This document shows positions 1-5,472 of a stretch of DNA of 7,954 nt, in pieces. Below the pieces are notes generated by a model. That model ran no database searches and was not told the origin of the DNA. It worked only from the letters and a program-made list of their open reading frames with translations. The DNA is from Rhodospirillaceae bacterium UBA4468. Its GTDB lineage: Bacteria; Pseudomonadota; Alphaproteobacteria; Rhodospirillales; Casp-alpha2. The stretch spans positions 51,510-59,463 of the forward strand of contig DGOK01000069.1 in assembly GCA_002389385.1 (NCBI GenBank). Direction: 5' to 3'. The translations under genes and the position numbers were made by a program. The stretch's first letter is position 1, and every line of letters begins with the position of its first letter.

Positions 1-278
1 ACATTTGGGGCGCGAGGCCGGGAGAAAACCCCCGGCGGCAAGGGAACCCCTTGCTTGAGATTAATATGTCAGAACCGGGCTATCTGAGGCCAATCACAGC
101 GTTACACAGTTTAGTGATGAATAATTCAATCTAATCTGGCGAATCGCTCTCGTTGGATTTACTTATTTCGTGCTTGGATCAAGTGGGCGTTTCGCCCAGT
201 CACTGGGCTTTTATATACGGACTCGCGTCTGGTGCGGCGCTCGGGTATTCTTACCGCAGTATTTTGGAGAACTGACCG
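1..278. other. Gene-free left edge with stem-loops
   Basis: I find no convincing coding sequence here. The + strand frame starting at base 3 is open from the edge to a stop near 135, but its translation is not family-like and has no recognisable start inside the window. Two GC-rich hairpins sit at the very edge: GCCGGG (17-22) with CCCGGC (31-36), and GCAAGGG (38-44) with CCCTTGC (48-54). They could be the tail of an upstream transcript or a small RNA. Neither is followed by a T-run. No tRNA, tmRNA, SRP or RNase P signature was recognised. The rest is leader for the gene at 279. Confidence 0.5.
185..212 (+). terminator. Attenuator-like competing hairpins, terminator form 194-212
   Basis: GCCCAG (194-199) and CTGGGC (203-208) form a perfect 6-bp stem with a 3-base loop, followed directly by TTTT (209-212). 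This has the form of a short intrinsic terminator. The same GCCC (194-197) can instead pair with the upstream GGGC in a second hairpin, GGGCG (185-189) / CGCCC (193-197), so the two folds exclude each other. It lies about 65 bases ahead of the TTG start at 279. It may end an upstream transcript or act as an attenuator for the 279 gene. The T-run is short, so strength is uncertain. Confidence 0.45.
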
Positions 279-1103
279 TTGCAGCCTCAAGACTTAAGCG
301 GACAAATAACACCAACTGATTTGGCAGACCATTTTCTGGTCTGCGCACAGCTTGGCCGTTATCTAACGGTGCATGATGGTAGTCGCTTTGTGATCACGGA
401 TGATTTCCGGGAACACGATATGGGTAACGCCGCTGCGGCGACAATTGCGACGATTTATTCCAAGGATCCACTGGTTGCGCAGGCAGCGCTTTTGCCGCTT
501 GGTCGGACTGGTGGGATTGATACCAAACGACGTCATATGTATGAGCGTCTGTTTGCGTTGATCGAGCAGCAAGCGCTTGATCCGGATGTAACCAAGGCTG
601 CGACGCATATTCTCGGGAGCGATTTCCGCGAATCAGAAATCATGGCAATCGAAGCTGAACTTGGCGATAAGCTGAGCCCGGCGCGGCTCCGGTATCGTGC
701 GTTCTTGGGCGTTGTTCGTCAGTTGCTCGAAAACAAAGTGTCAGCAACATTGTTCCTCGATGAGTTTCAAGAATTCACTCGTGCCGTCGCAGGTAAGCTA
801 GATTTTGGGATTTATAGTTTTTGTCTGGATCGCATCTTTGGTAATCCACGTATTCCCATGAAGCTGAAAAAGCTCTTGGCTGTTGAGGTGATTAAGTTTC
901 CACCGTTGATCCGCCGTGAGCTTTTGACGAACCTTTTCGTTTATCCAGGCCAATCACCAGAACTGATCAGCTTTGTCCGAGGCCTCATTATGGCCGAGCT
1001 CGAGCCCTCCGTCGTGGTCGAAATTGAATTGCTCGAGACATTTAAGCAGAATCGATTGTCGATGAATGACATCGTTGAAGGCTTACGCAAAACCGTCATG
1101 TGA
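279..1103 (+). CDS. Unrecognised 274-residue protein (conserved hypothetical candidate)
   Basis: This is an uninterrupted 274-codon frame. The start is TTG, chosen because GGAGA lies at 266-270, eight bases upstream, and no better in-frame start is near. I do not recognise the family. The protein looks soluble: there is no signal peptide and no membrane-length hydrophobic run. It is rich in likely helices, with many charged and Leu/Ile residues, and the C-terminal half repeats helical blocks such as MKLKKLLAVEVIKF and PPLIRRELLTNLF, which could be an all-helical repeat fold. There is no catalytic motif I can name. It is transcribed alone, convergent with purK, and its leader carries competing hairpins (185-212). 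Coding looks real from its length and the good ribosome site; function is unknown. Confidence 0.75.
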   Translation: MQPQDLSGQITPTDLADHFLVCAQLGRYLTVHDGSRFVITDDFREHDMGNAAAATIATIYSKDPLVAQAALLPLGRTGGIDTKRRHMYERLFALIEQQALDPDVTKAATHILGSDFRESEIMAIEAELGDKLSPARLRYRAFLGVVRQLLENKVSATLFLDEFQEFTRAVAGKLDFGIYSFCLDRIFGNPRIPMKLKKLLAVEVIKFPPLIRRELLTNLFVYPGQSPELISFVRGLIMAELEPSVVVEIELLETFKQNRLSMNDIVEGLRKTVM

Positions 1104-1135
1104 GCGGTCTTCTGCTCTTTATTGCACATGAAGGC

Positions 1136-1217
1136 CTAGATTTCGGCCTGCGCCGGAATGACATGATAATAATAAAAGCATAAATAGATCGTCACCCCGG
1201 CGAAGGTCGGGGCCCAG
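1136..1217. repeat. REPIN-like inverted pair of GC-rich palindromes
   Basis: Two 28-base arms (1136-1163 and 1190-1217) are imperfect reverse complements of each other, agreeing at about 18 of 28 positions, around an AT-rich spacer (1164-1189). The right arm is itself a hairpin: CCCCGGC pairs with GTCGGGG, with one G-T wobble and a GAAG loop. The left arm has a shorter GGC/GCC hairpin. The GTCACCCCGGCGAAGG core resembles dispersed palindromes that I recall being common in alphaproteobacterial intergenic regions. It sits between two convergent genes and could serve as a transcription stop for both. No other copy is visible in this window, so its repeat status is inferred from its form. Confidence 0.6.
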
Positions 1218-1271
1218 TCTTTCCGCGTTATTTCAGAATTCTTGCCTGAGTTAGAGTAACGACGTGGGTAC

Positions 1272-2369
1272 TTACTTCCAATGACCGCGCGGGTATAAAC
1301 GGTTCACATGGCCCATTTTCCGGCCATCACGTATCTCTTCTTTGCCATATAGATGCAGGCACGCGCCGGCTTCGGACATTAGGTCTGCCCAGCCCCGTGC
1401 TGCAGAACCGATCAAGTTCTTCATCTCGGCATCATGATGTGGTGTCACATCGCCTAACGGTAATCCGCACACAGCCCGGACGAATTGCTCAAACTGGCTG
1501 GTTGGGCAGGCATCCATCGTCCAGTGCCCTGAATTATGCGGGCGAGGTGCGATCTCATTGACCAATAACTTGCCGTCACGTGTCACGAACATCTCAACAG
1601 CGAGCAAGCCCACCAAATCCAAACCATCAGCAATCGCATGTACAATTTCAACGGCTTCTTTGCCCATTTGAGAGCTCATGACAGCCGGTGCGATCGTGGT
1701 ATCCAGAATATGATTAACGTGACGATTTTCAACGGGTGGATATGTCGCCCAGCCGCCACCGGGGGAGCGTGCAACAATCACGGATATCTCGCGAGCAAGA
1801 TCAACAAACGCCTCAAGGATACCAATCTCAGCACCCATTTCTGCCCATGCAGCATCGTAATCACAATCTGGCGCAATCAGGACCTGACCTTTGCCGTCAT
1901 ATCCCATACGCGCTGTTTTCAAGACAGCAGGGCGTCCGATCTCGTTGGCAGCAGCCTCGAGCTCAGCAGGGCTTTCTACGCGACGGAAAGGGGTCGTTGG
2001 TGAAATTTCGTTGATGAACTCTTTTTCAACCAGTCGGTCTTGAGCGACCGCCAAACTTTTCCAGCCGGGCCGGACAACGGCGTACTCAGCAAGCAACTGA
2101 ACACTTTCGTGTGGAATATTCTCGAACTCAAACGTGACAACATCGACGGCTTCGCCAAAACTTTTCAGCGCGACAACATCGTCATAGTTGCCAATCGTAA
2201 CAGCAGAGGAGACCTGTGCTGCCGGGCTATCTGTCTCGGGGCAATAAATATGGCATTTGTAGCCAAGTCGACCTGCAGCCAGAGCTGTCATGCGACCCAG
2301 TTGACCGCCACCCATAATACCAATGGTGCTGCCGGGTGCGAGCGGATGCGTTCTTTTTGTTGCGGTCAT
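1272..2369 (-). CDS. purK: N5-carboxyaminoimidazole ribonucleotide synthase PurK
   Basis: PurK uses ATP and bicarbonate to convert AIR to N5-CAIR in cytoplasmic de novo purine synthesis. At 365 residues it is normal length for the family. The N-terminal nucleotide-binding-like domain shows GGGQLGRM (20-27) and the family motif FEFENIP (80-86). The ATP-grasp domain has KTARMGYDGKGQ (151-162) for nucleotide binding and NEIAPRPHNSGHWT (271-284), carrying the metal-binding Glu/Asn and substrate contacts. The C-terminal small domain ends with KMGHVNRL (351-358). The ATG start overlaps the purE stop by one base (TGATG), so the two are probably translationally coupled. The product is passed to PurE. 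The gene is complete with no sign of damage. Confidence 0.97.
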   Translation of the reverse strand: MTATKRTHPLAPGSTIGIMGGGQLGRMTALAAGRLGYKCHIYCPETDSPAAQVSSAVTIGNYDDVVALKSFGEAVDVVTFEFENIPHESVQLLAEYAVVRPGWKSLAVAQDRLVEKEFINEISPTTPFRRVESPAELEAAANEIGRPAVLKTARMGYDGKGQVLIAPDCDYDAAWAEMGAEIGILEAFVDLAREISVIVARSPGGGWATYPPVENRHVNHILDTTIAPAVMSSQMGKEAVEIVHAIADGLDLVGLLAVEMFVTRDGKLLVNEIAPRPHNSGHWTMDACPTSQFEQFVRAVCGLPLGDVTPHHDAEMKNLIGSAARGWADLMSEAGACLHLYGKEEIRDGRKMGHVNRLYPRGHWK

Positions 2370-2869
2370 CAGGCGTCATCACTTGGTGCGTCAGCAACAG
2401 CAGCGGTCTGGCGTGCGCGCCAATCCTGAAGGGCCGCATCAATCGCTTCGTCATACAGAGCAAGTACAGCCCCTGCTAATAATGCTGCGTTGATCGCGCC
2501 GGCCTTACCAATGGCCAAGGTGCCAACAGGGACGCCACCGGGCATTTGTGCAATCGACAGCAGACTGTCCATGCCTTTGAGCGCTTTACTCTCAATCGGG
2601 ATGCCAAAAACGGGCAGGGTTGTCAGGGCCGCTGCCATGCCTGGAAGATGTGCAGCACCCCCGGCACCAGCGATGATAACCTGAAGGCCCCGGCCCTTGG
2701 CTGTTTCAGCGTATTCATAGAGGCGTTTGGGTGTGCGATGCGCGGATACAATCTTTGTCTCATAACGTACGCCAAGCGTATCAAGGGTGTCCGCAGCATT
2801 CTTCATCGTCTCCCAGTCAGACTGACTTCCCATTATAATACCAACTTGCGGCTCAGTTGACTTGGACAT
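2369..2869 (-). CDS. purE: N5-CAIR mutase PurE, class I
   Basis: PurE moves the carboxylate of N5-CAIR to C4 to give CAIR, the step after PurK. At 166 residues it matches the usual bacterial single-domain form. Signatures in order are GSQSDW (14-19), SAHRTP (42-47) with the catalytic His, the glycine loop GAGGAAHLPGM (68-78), and DSLLSIAQMP (101-110) followed by GGVPVGTLAIG. Together with an adjacent purK these mark the class I mutase rather than the class II AIR carboxylase. The start is ATG with a purine-rich AAGGGAG site about nine bases upstream (2877-2884, minus strand). It is the first gene of the purEK operon, led by the promoter at 2909-2936. The last 15 or so residues are a polar tail beyond the fold. 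Confidence 0.97.
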   Translation of the reverse strand: MSKSTEPQVGIIMGSQSDWETMKNAADTLDTLGVRYETKIVSAHRTPKRLYEYAETAKGRGLQVIIAGAGGAAHLPGMAAALTTLPVFGIPIESKALKGMDSLLSIAQMPGGVPVGTLAIGKAGAINAALLAGAVLALYDEAIDAALQDWRARQTAAVADAPSDDA

Positions 2870-2908
2870 GATTAGCTCTCCCTTGATCCCACAACGGGAA
2901 AGCGCGGC

Positions 2909-2936
2909 ATTATAAGATTGTCAGGGCTCTGTGCAA
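2909..2936 (-). promoter_or_regulatory. Sigma-70-type promoter for purEK
   Basis: Read on the minus strand, TTGCAC (2931-2936) is followed after 16 bases by a perfect TATAAT (2909-2914). Transcription would start near 2902, giving a leader of about 33 bases before the purE ATG that contains the AAGGGAG ribosome site. This is the clearest promoter in the window. The palindrome at 2946-2965 would be centred about 53 bases upstream of the start, a usual place for an activator or distal repressor. Confidence 0.7.
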
Positions 2937-2945
2937 GTCCTCTCA

Positions 2946-2965
2946 ACATATCATTAATGATATGT
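2946..2965. promoter_or_regulatory. Perfect 20-bp palindrome, putative operator
   Basis: The half-site ACATATCATT is followed immediately by its exact reverse complement, with no spacer. It lies in the 133-base region between the divergent purE and GGDEF-like genes, upstream of the purEK promoter. It ends two bases before a TATAGT (2968-2973) that could be the -10 element of the rightward gene. A dimeric repressor or activator bound here could affect both directions. I cannot assign it to a known regulator. Confidence 0.55.
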
Positions 2966-2989
2966 GCTATAGTCTATGAGTATAGAAAT

Positions 2990-2994
2990 GGGGG
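2990..2994 (+). promoter_or_regulatory. Ribosome site deciding the GGDEF-like gene start
   Basis: GGGGG at 2990-2994 lies eight bases before the ATG at 3003. In-frame ATGs also exist at 2976, 2988 and 2997, but none has a ribosome site at proper distance. If TATAGT at 2968-2973 is the -10, transcription would begin near 2980, after the 2976 codon. This favours 3003. Confidence 0.5.
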
Positions 2995-3002
2995 TTATGT
3001 CG

Positions 3003-3722
3003 ATGGACGTTAACCGAGCCCAGGGAATCTCGCCGACTACCAATAATAATAGCAAGGGCGGACGAGACTATCCGAGCAAGGAAAAGACTAAAGAAGGTGA
3101 TCCAGAGGACGTCGATGACGTGCTCGTTGACGCCTTTGAAATTGATGGATTGATGGCAGAGATAACGCCTTCGGCGCAACGTGTGCTTGATAACCTCGCA
3201 GCTGAAATTGAGCCTTTAAGGCGACAGTTAGTGATGGCAAAAGAACGTGAACAAAGCCTCAGAGAAGACTTGGCACGTCATTCGTTCCTACCAATACCGG
3301 GGCGACGCGAGTTCTTACGTGAACTCAATCATGTCCTGAACCATTTGAATGACCTGAGTATGATGCCGTGTGTGGCATTGGTTCATATTGCAAATGCAGA
3401 CGAGGTTCGACGCACGCGTGGGCGAGATGCGTTGGATCGACTATTAGTTCACTCATCCAATATTATGAGCAATGCACTACAGCCAACTGACGTGCTCGGG
3501 AATTTGGGTGGAAGCGATTTTGCATTGATACTTCTGGGCGCTGACTTAAATATGGCTCGGCCAAGGATGGCTGAAATACTGGACAAACTTAGAGCTGTGC
3601 CTCTGCATGACTCAGGTGGCAGTATTACGATAGAAGCGAATGTTGGTATTGCCGTATTAAGCCAAGGCTTAAGCGCAGAAGCATCCATAAATGCCGCTGA
3701 CCGGGATATAGTTAAGCAATAA
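3003..3722 (+). CDS. Degenerate GGDEF-domain protein, probably catalytically inactive
   Basis: From the ATG at 3003 the protein has 239 residues; starting at 2976 would add nine. Residues 1-45 are polar and low-complexity. Residues about 57-92 look like a coiled coil (AQRVLDNLAAEIEPLRRQL onward). A GGDEF-fold domain fills the rest. The signature is GGSDF (169-173): the third residue, normally a metal-binding Asp/Glu, is Ser. The upstream metal and substrate block also lacks its acidic and Asn residues (His128, Ala130, Arg136 and Arg137 at the usual D, D, N, D places). The RxxD inhibitory site reads QPTD. Diguanylate cyclase activity is therefore unlikely; a binding or scaffold role is an inference. 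No sensor domain or membrane segment is visible. It is divergent from purE, and its 3' end overlaps the ydcH-like gene by 11 bases. Confidence 0.8.
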   Translation: MDVNRAQGISPTTNNNSKGGRDYPSKEKTKEGDPEDVDDVLVDAFEIDGLMAEITPSAQRVLDNLAAEIEPLRRQLVMAKEREQSLREDLARHSFLPIPGRREFLRELNHVLNHLNDLSMMPCVALVHIANADEVRRTRGRDALDRLLVHSSNIMSNALQPTDVLGNLGGSDFALILLGADLNMARPRMAEILDKLRAVPLHDSGGSITIEANVGIAVLSQGLSAEASINAADRDIVKQ

Positions 3723-3912
3723 TATCAGGCAAAAGTCGGCTTTCCAGCTTGGATATCTGATCTTTGAGCCCAAGTTTCCTCTTTTTCAGGCGCTGAATCT
3801 GCAACTGATCAAATGGACGCGTTTCAATAAGATGATTAATGACATCATCTAGATCGCGGTGCGCTAACTGGAGGTCGCTCAGTTGCTGTTGTAGTGTTTC
3901 CGTATCGTCCAT
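3712..3912 (-). CDS. YdcH/DUF465-family small protein
   Basis: This 66-residue protein is almost entirely charged and helical. It carries the family pattern: a His-x-x-Leu-Asp block (HRDLDDVINHL, 18-28), then DQLQIQRLKKRKLGLKDQI (35-53). Members are short coiled-coil proteins common in alphaproteobacteria; I know of no settled biochemical role. The ATG start at 3912 has only a weak upstream purine stretch (GCGGA). The gene is convergent with the GGDEF-like gene, overlapping its last 11 bases. It is divergent from pfk, with 69 bases between the two starts. A relative lies on the other side of pfk at 5225-5392. Confidence 0.9.
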   Translation of the reverse strand: MDDTETLQQQLSDLQLAHRDLDDVINHLIETRPFDQLQIQRLKKRKLGLKDQISKLESRLLPDIIA

Positions 3913-3970
3913 GGTATCCGCAGGATCAAATGGCCAAGATTAAGAGTAGCAAAGCTTGAGTGTCTATAAC

Positions 3971-3976
3971 AGGAGG
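3971..3976 (+). promoter_or_regulatory. Shine-Dalgarno AGGAGG deciding a CTG start for pfk
   Basis: A perfect AGGAGG lies five bases ahead of CTG at 3982. The frame from 3982 has no stop and supplies the N-terminal strand missing from the GTG start at 4012, which is 35 bases from this site. No in-frame ATG, GTG or TTG exists between the upstream stop (3967-3969) and 4012. The site sits in a 10-bp palindrome, GAGGATCCTC (3973-3982). Confidence 0.65.
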
Positions 3977-3981
3977 ATCCT

Positions 3982-5073
3982 CTGAATAATACATCAATTC
4001 GTCGTATCGGCGTGCTGACGAGTGGCGGCGACTGCTCTGGTTTGAATGCCGCGATCCGCGCCGTTGTGAAAAGGGCGATCCATGGTCACGACCTGGAGGT
4101 GGTTGGAATCTGTGACAGCACCGAGGGATTGCTCGCTAATCCGCCTTGGACAATGCCGTTAGCGCTTGATGTTTTCTCAGGTGCCGTCCTTCGTAGCGGG
4201 GGCACCATGCTAGGGACGGTCAATAAAGGAAACCCATTTTCATACCAAATGCCGGACGGTGAAATTACAGACCGGTCCAGTCAAGTTGTTGATTCTATTC
4301 ATCAACTTAATCTTGATGGACTTATTGGAATCGGCGGCGATGGCTCAATGAAGATACTTCACGCCTTGATGCTGCAAGCTGACATCCCATTTGTCGGCAT
4401 CCCAAAGACCATCGATAATGACGTGCCGCTAACGGACTTCGCTATTGGCTTTCATACTGCGGTGGGCGTGGCGTCGGAGGCAATGGACAGATTGCAGCCA
4501 ACGGCTGCCAGCCATCACCGTGTGATGATCCTTGAAACAATGGGGCGCCAGGCTGGGCATTTGGCGCTGAGTGCAGGCATTGCAGGCGGCGCCGATGTGA
4601 TCCTTATTCCTGAGATTCCGTATGACATCGCGCGAATCGTTCAGAAAATTGAAGATGTATCTCAAGATGAAAAACGAAATCATGCACTGATAGTCTGCGC
4701 TGAAGCTGCGTGCCCAAAAGATGGAGAGGCCGTTTACGCCGAGCAATCAGGCCACAAAGTATATGGCGGCATCGCTCATAAACTTGGCCACGATATTCAT
4801 ACGCTGTCCGGTGCTGAAACGCGTGTGACCGTGCTTGGGCATCTTCAACGGGGTGGCTCGCCATCAAGTTTTGACCGCGTTTTGGCATCATCATTTGGCG
4901 TGTATGCCGTGGATTTACTGGCTTCTGGTGTTTTCGGGCGAATGGTTTCCTGGTGGGATGGCAGTGTGCGTGATGTTGATCTCAGCACCGTTGTCGATAA
5001 GGAAAAATCGGTCAATCTTATGGGGTCACGTATGCGTGCAGCTCGGGGTCTTGGAATCTGTTTTGGAGATTAA
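3982..5073 (+). CDS. pfk: 6-phosphofructokinase, mixed-type (group III) family
   Basis: It phosphorylates fructose 6-phosphate to the 1,6-bisphosphate in upper glycolysis. I start it at CTG 3982 (363 residues), because the frame then reads NNTSIRRIGVLTSGGD, restoring the first strand and phosphate loop seen in the family; the GTG at 4012 would remove RRIG. From the CTG start, motifs are TSGGDCSGLNAAIR (13-26), GIGGDGS (116-122), PKTIDND (141-147) with the catalytic Asp, ETMGRQAGHLA (185-195) and GHLQRGGSPSSFDR (286-299). The Gly after GGD suggests ATP as phosphoryl donor, whereas the Lys of PKTIDND is typical of PPi enzymes; this Gly/Lys mix occurs in the mixed-substrate group. Donor specificity is thus predicted as ATP but not certain. 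It is transcribed rightward, followed after 151 bases by a small YdcH-family gene. Confidence 0.93.
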   Translation: MNNTSIRRIGVLTSGGDCSGLNAAIRAVVKRAIHGHDLEVVGICDSTEGLLANPPWTMPLALDVFSGAVLRSGGTMLGTVNKGNPFSYQMPDGEITDRSSQVVDSIHQLNLDGLIGIGGDGSMKILHALMLQADIPFVGIPKTIDNDVPLTDFAIGFHTAVGVASEAMDRLQPTAASHHRVMILETMGRQAGHLALSAGIAGGADVILIPEIPYDIARIVQKIEDVSQDEKRNHALIVCAEAACPKDGEAVYAEQSGHKVYGGIAHKLGHDIHTLSGAETRVTVLGHLQRGGSPSSFDRVLASSFGVYAVDLLASGVFGRMVSWWDGSVRDVDLSTVVDKEKSVNLMGSRMRAARGLGICFGD

Positions 5074-5224
5074 AGTTTCGTAATAAACCCAAATTGGATC
5101 AATACTGATCGCGTTCCCATTGGCAATTGAAATATAATGACGTTACTATGCTAATACTGTTGAAAGTTACAATTGAGATAGAAGAGAGAAAATAGGACCT
5201 CATTTAATTAAGGAGTATGCGAAT

Positions 5225-5392
5225 ATGGCAAACCCACAGCGGACCAATGCGTTGCACACAAAGCACGATAAACTCGAGAACTTAATCGAGGACGAAGAAA
5301 AGAAGTCCTTACCTGACGCCGTTGCTATTCACACCCTTAAGAAACAAAAACTGAAGATTAAAGACGAATTGCAGAGTATGGATTTTACATGA
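5225..5392 (+). CDS. Second YdcH/DUF465-family small protein (55 residues)
   Basis: The ATG at 5225 follows AAGGAG (5210-5215) by nine bases. The 55-residue product opens MANPQRTNALHTKHDKLENL and ends with LKKQKLKIKDELQSMDF. It keeps the family pattern: a His then Leu-Glu helix (H14-D-K-L-E), an acidic stretch, a Pro-Asp turn (residues 30-31) and the LKKQKLKIKDEL block (38-49). It is shorter than the copy at 3712-3912 and differs at many positions, so this is an old paralogue rather than a recent duplication. It is highly charged and helical, with no membrane segment. It is followed 28 bases later by a strong terminator. It could share the pfk transcript or have its own promoter in 5074-5210. 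Function is unknown. Confidence 0.9.
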   Translation: MANPQRTNALHTKHDKLENLIEDEEKKSLPDAVAIHTLKKQKLKIKDELQSMDFT

Positions 5393-5420
5393 GATCGCCT
5401 GTGACATCGTATTAACAAAC

Positions 5421-5455
5421 AAGGCCGCTCCTGCGAAGGACGGCCTTTTTGTTTT
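5421..5455. terminator. Bidirectional intrinsic terminator with GCGA loop
   Basis: AAGGCCG (5421-5427) pairs with CGGCCTT (5441-5447). Inside, TCCT (5429-5432) pairs with AGGA (5437-5440), with one bulged C and a GCGA tetraloop, giving about 11 paired bases. A T-rich tail follows on the + strand (TTTTTGTTTTT) and A-rich sequence precedes it, so it can also stop leftward transcription. It separates the ydcH-like gene (+) from the convergent acyl-CoA synthetase gene (-). Confidence 0.9.
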
Positions 5456-5472
5456 TCTAGGTGACTTTAACT

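Noticed and set aside
1638..2429. Several + strand frames of 92 to 129 codons
   Set aside because: They are antisense shadows of purK and purE and have no family-like sequence.
2976..3002. ATG at 2976 as the start of the GGDEF-like gene
   Set aside because: There is no ribosome site before it and it would lie at or before the likely transcription start; GGGGG at 2990-2994 suits the ATG at 3003. It remains possible if the promoter lies further upstream.
3003..3722. Active diguanylate cyclase
   Set aside because: The metal and catalytic residues are replaced (GGSDF and the upstream acidic block).
3965..3970. TATAAC as the -10 of a pfk promoter
   Set aside because: Transcription would begin at about 3977, inside or after the AGGAGG, leaving no leader for it; no matching -35 at the right spacing.
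4429..4746. 105-codon open frame on the - strand
   Set aside because: It is a shadow within pfk, opposite conserved catalytic motifs.
4012..5073. GTG at 4012 as the pfk start
   Set aside because: It is 35 bases from the only good ribosome site and removes the RRIG segment that begins the conserved fold.
5127..5157. Promoter for the 55-residue ydcH-like gene (TTGAAA at 5127 with TAATAC at 5152, or TATAAT at 5133)
   Set aside because: The first pair has a 19-base spacing and the perfect TATAAT has no -35 partner; evidence is too weak to list.
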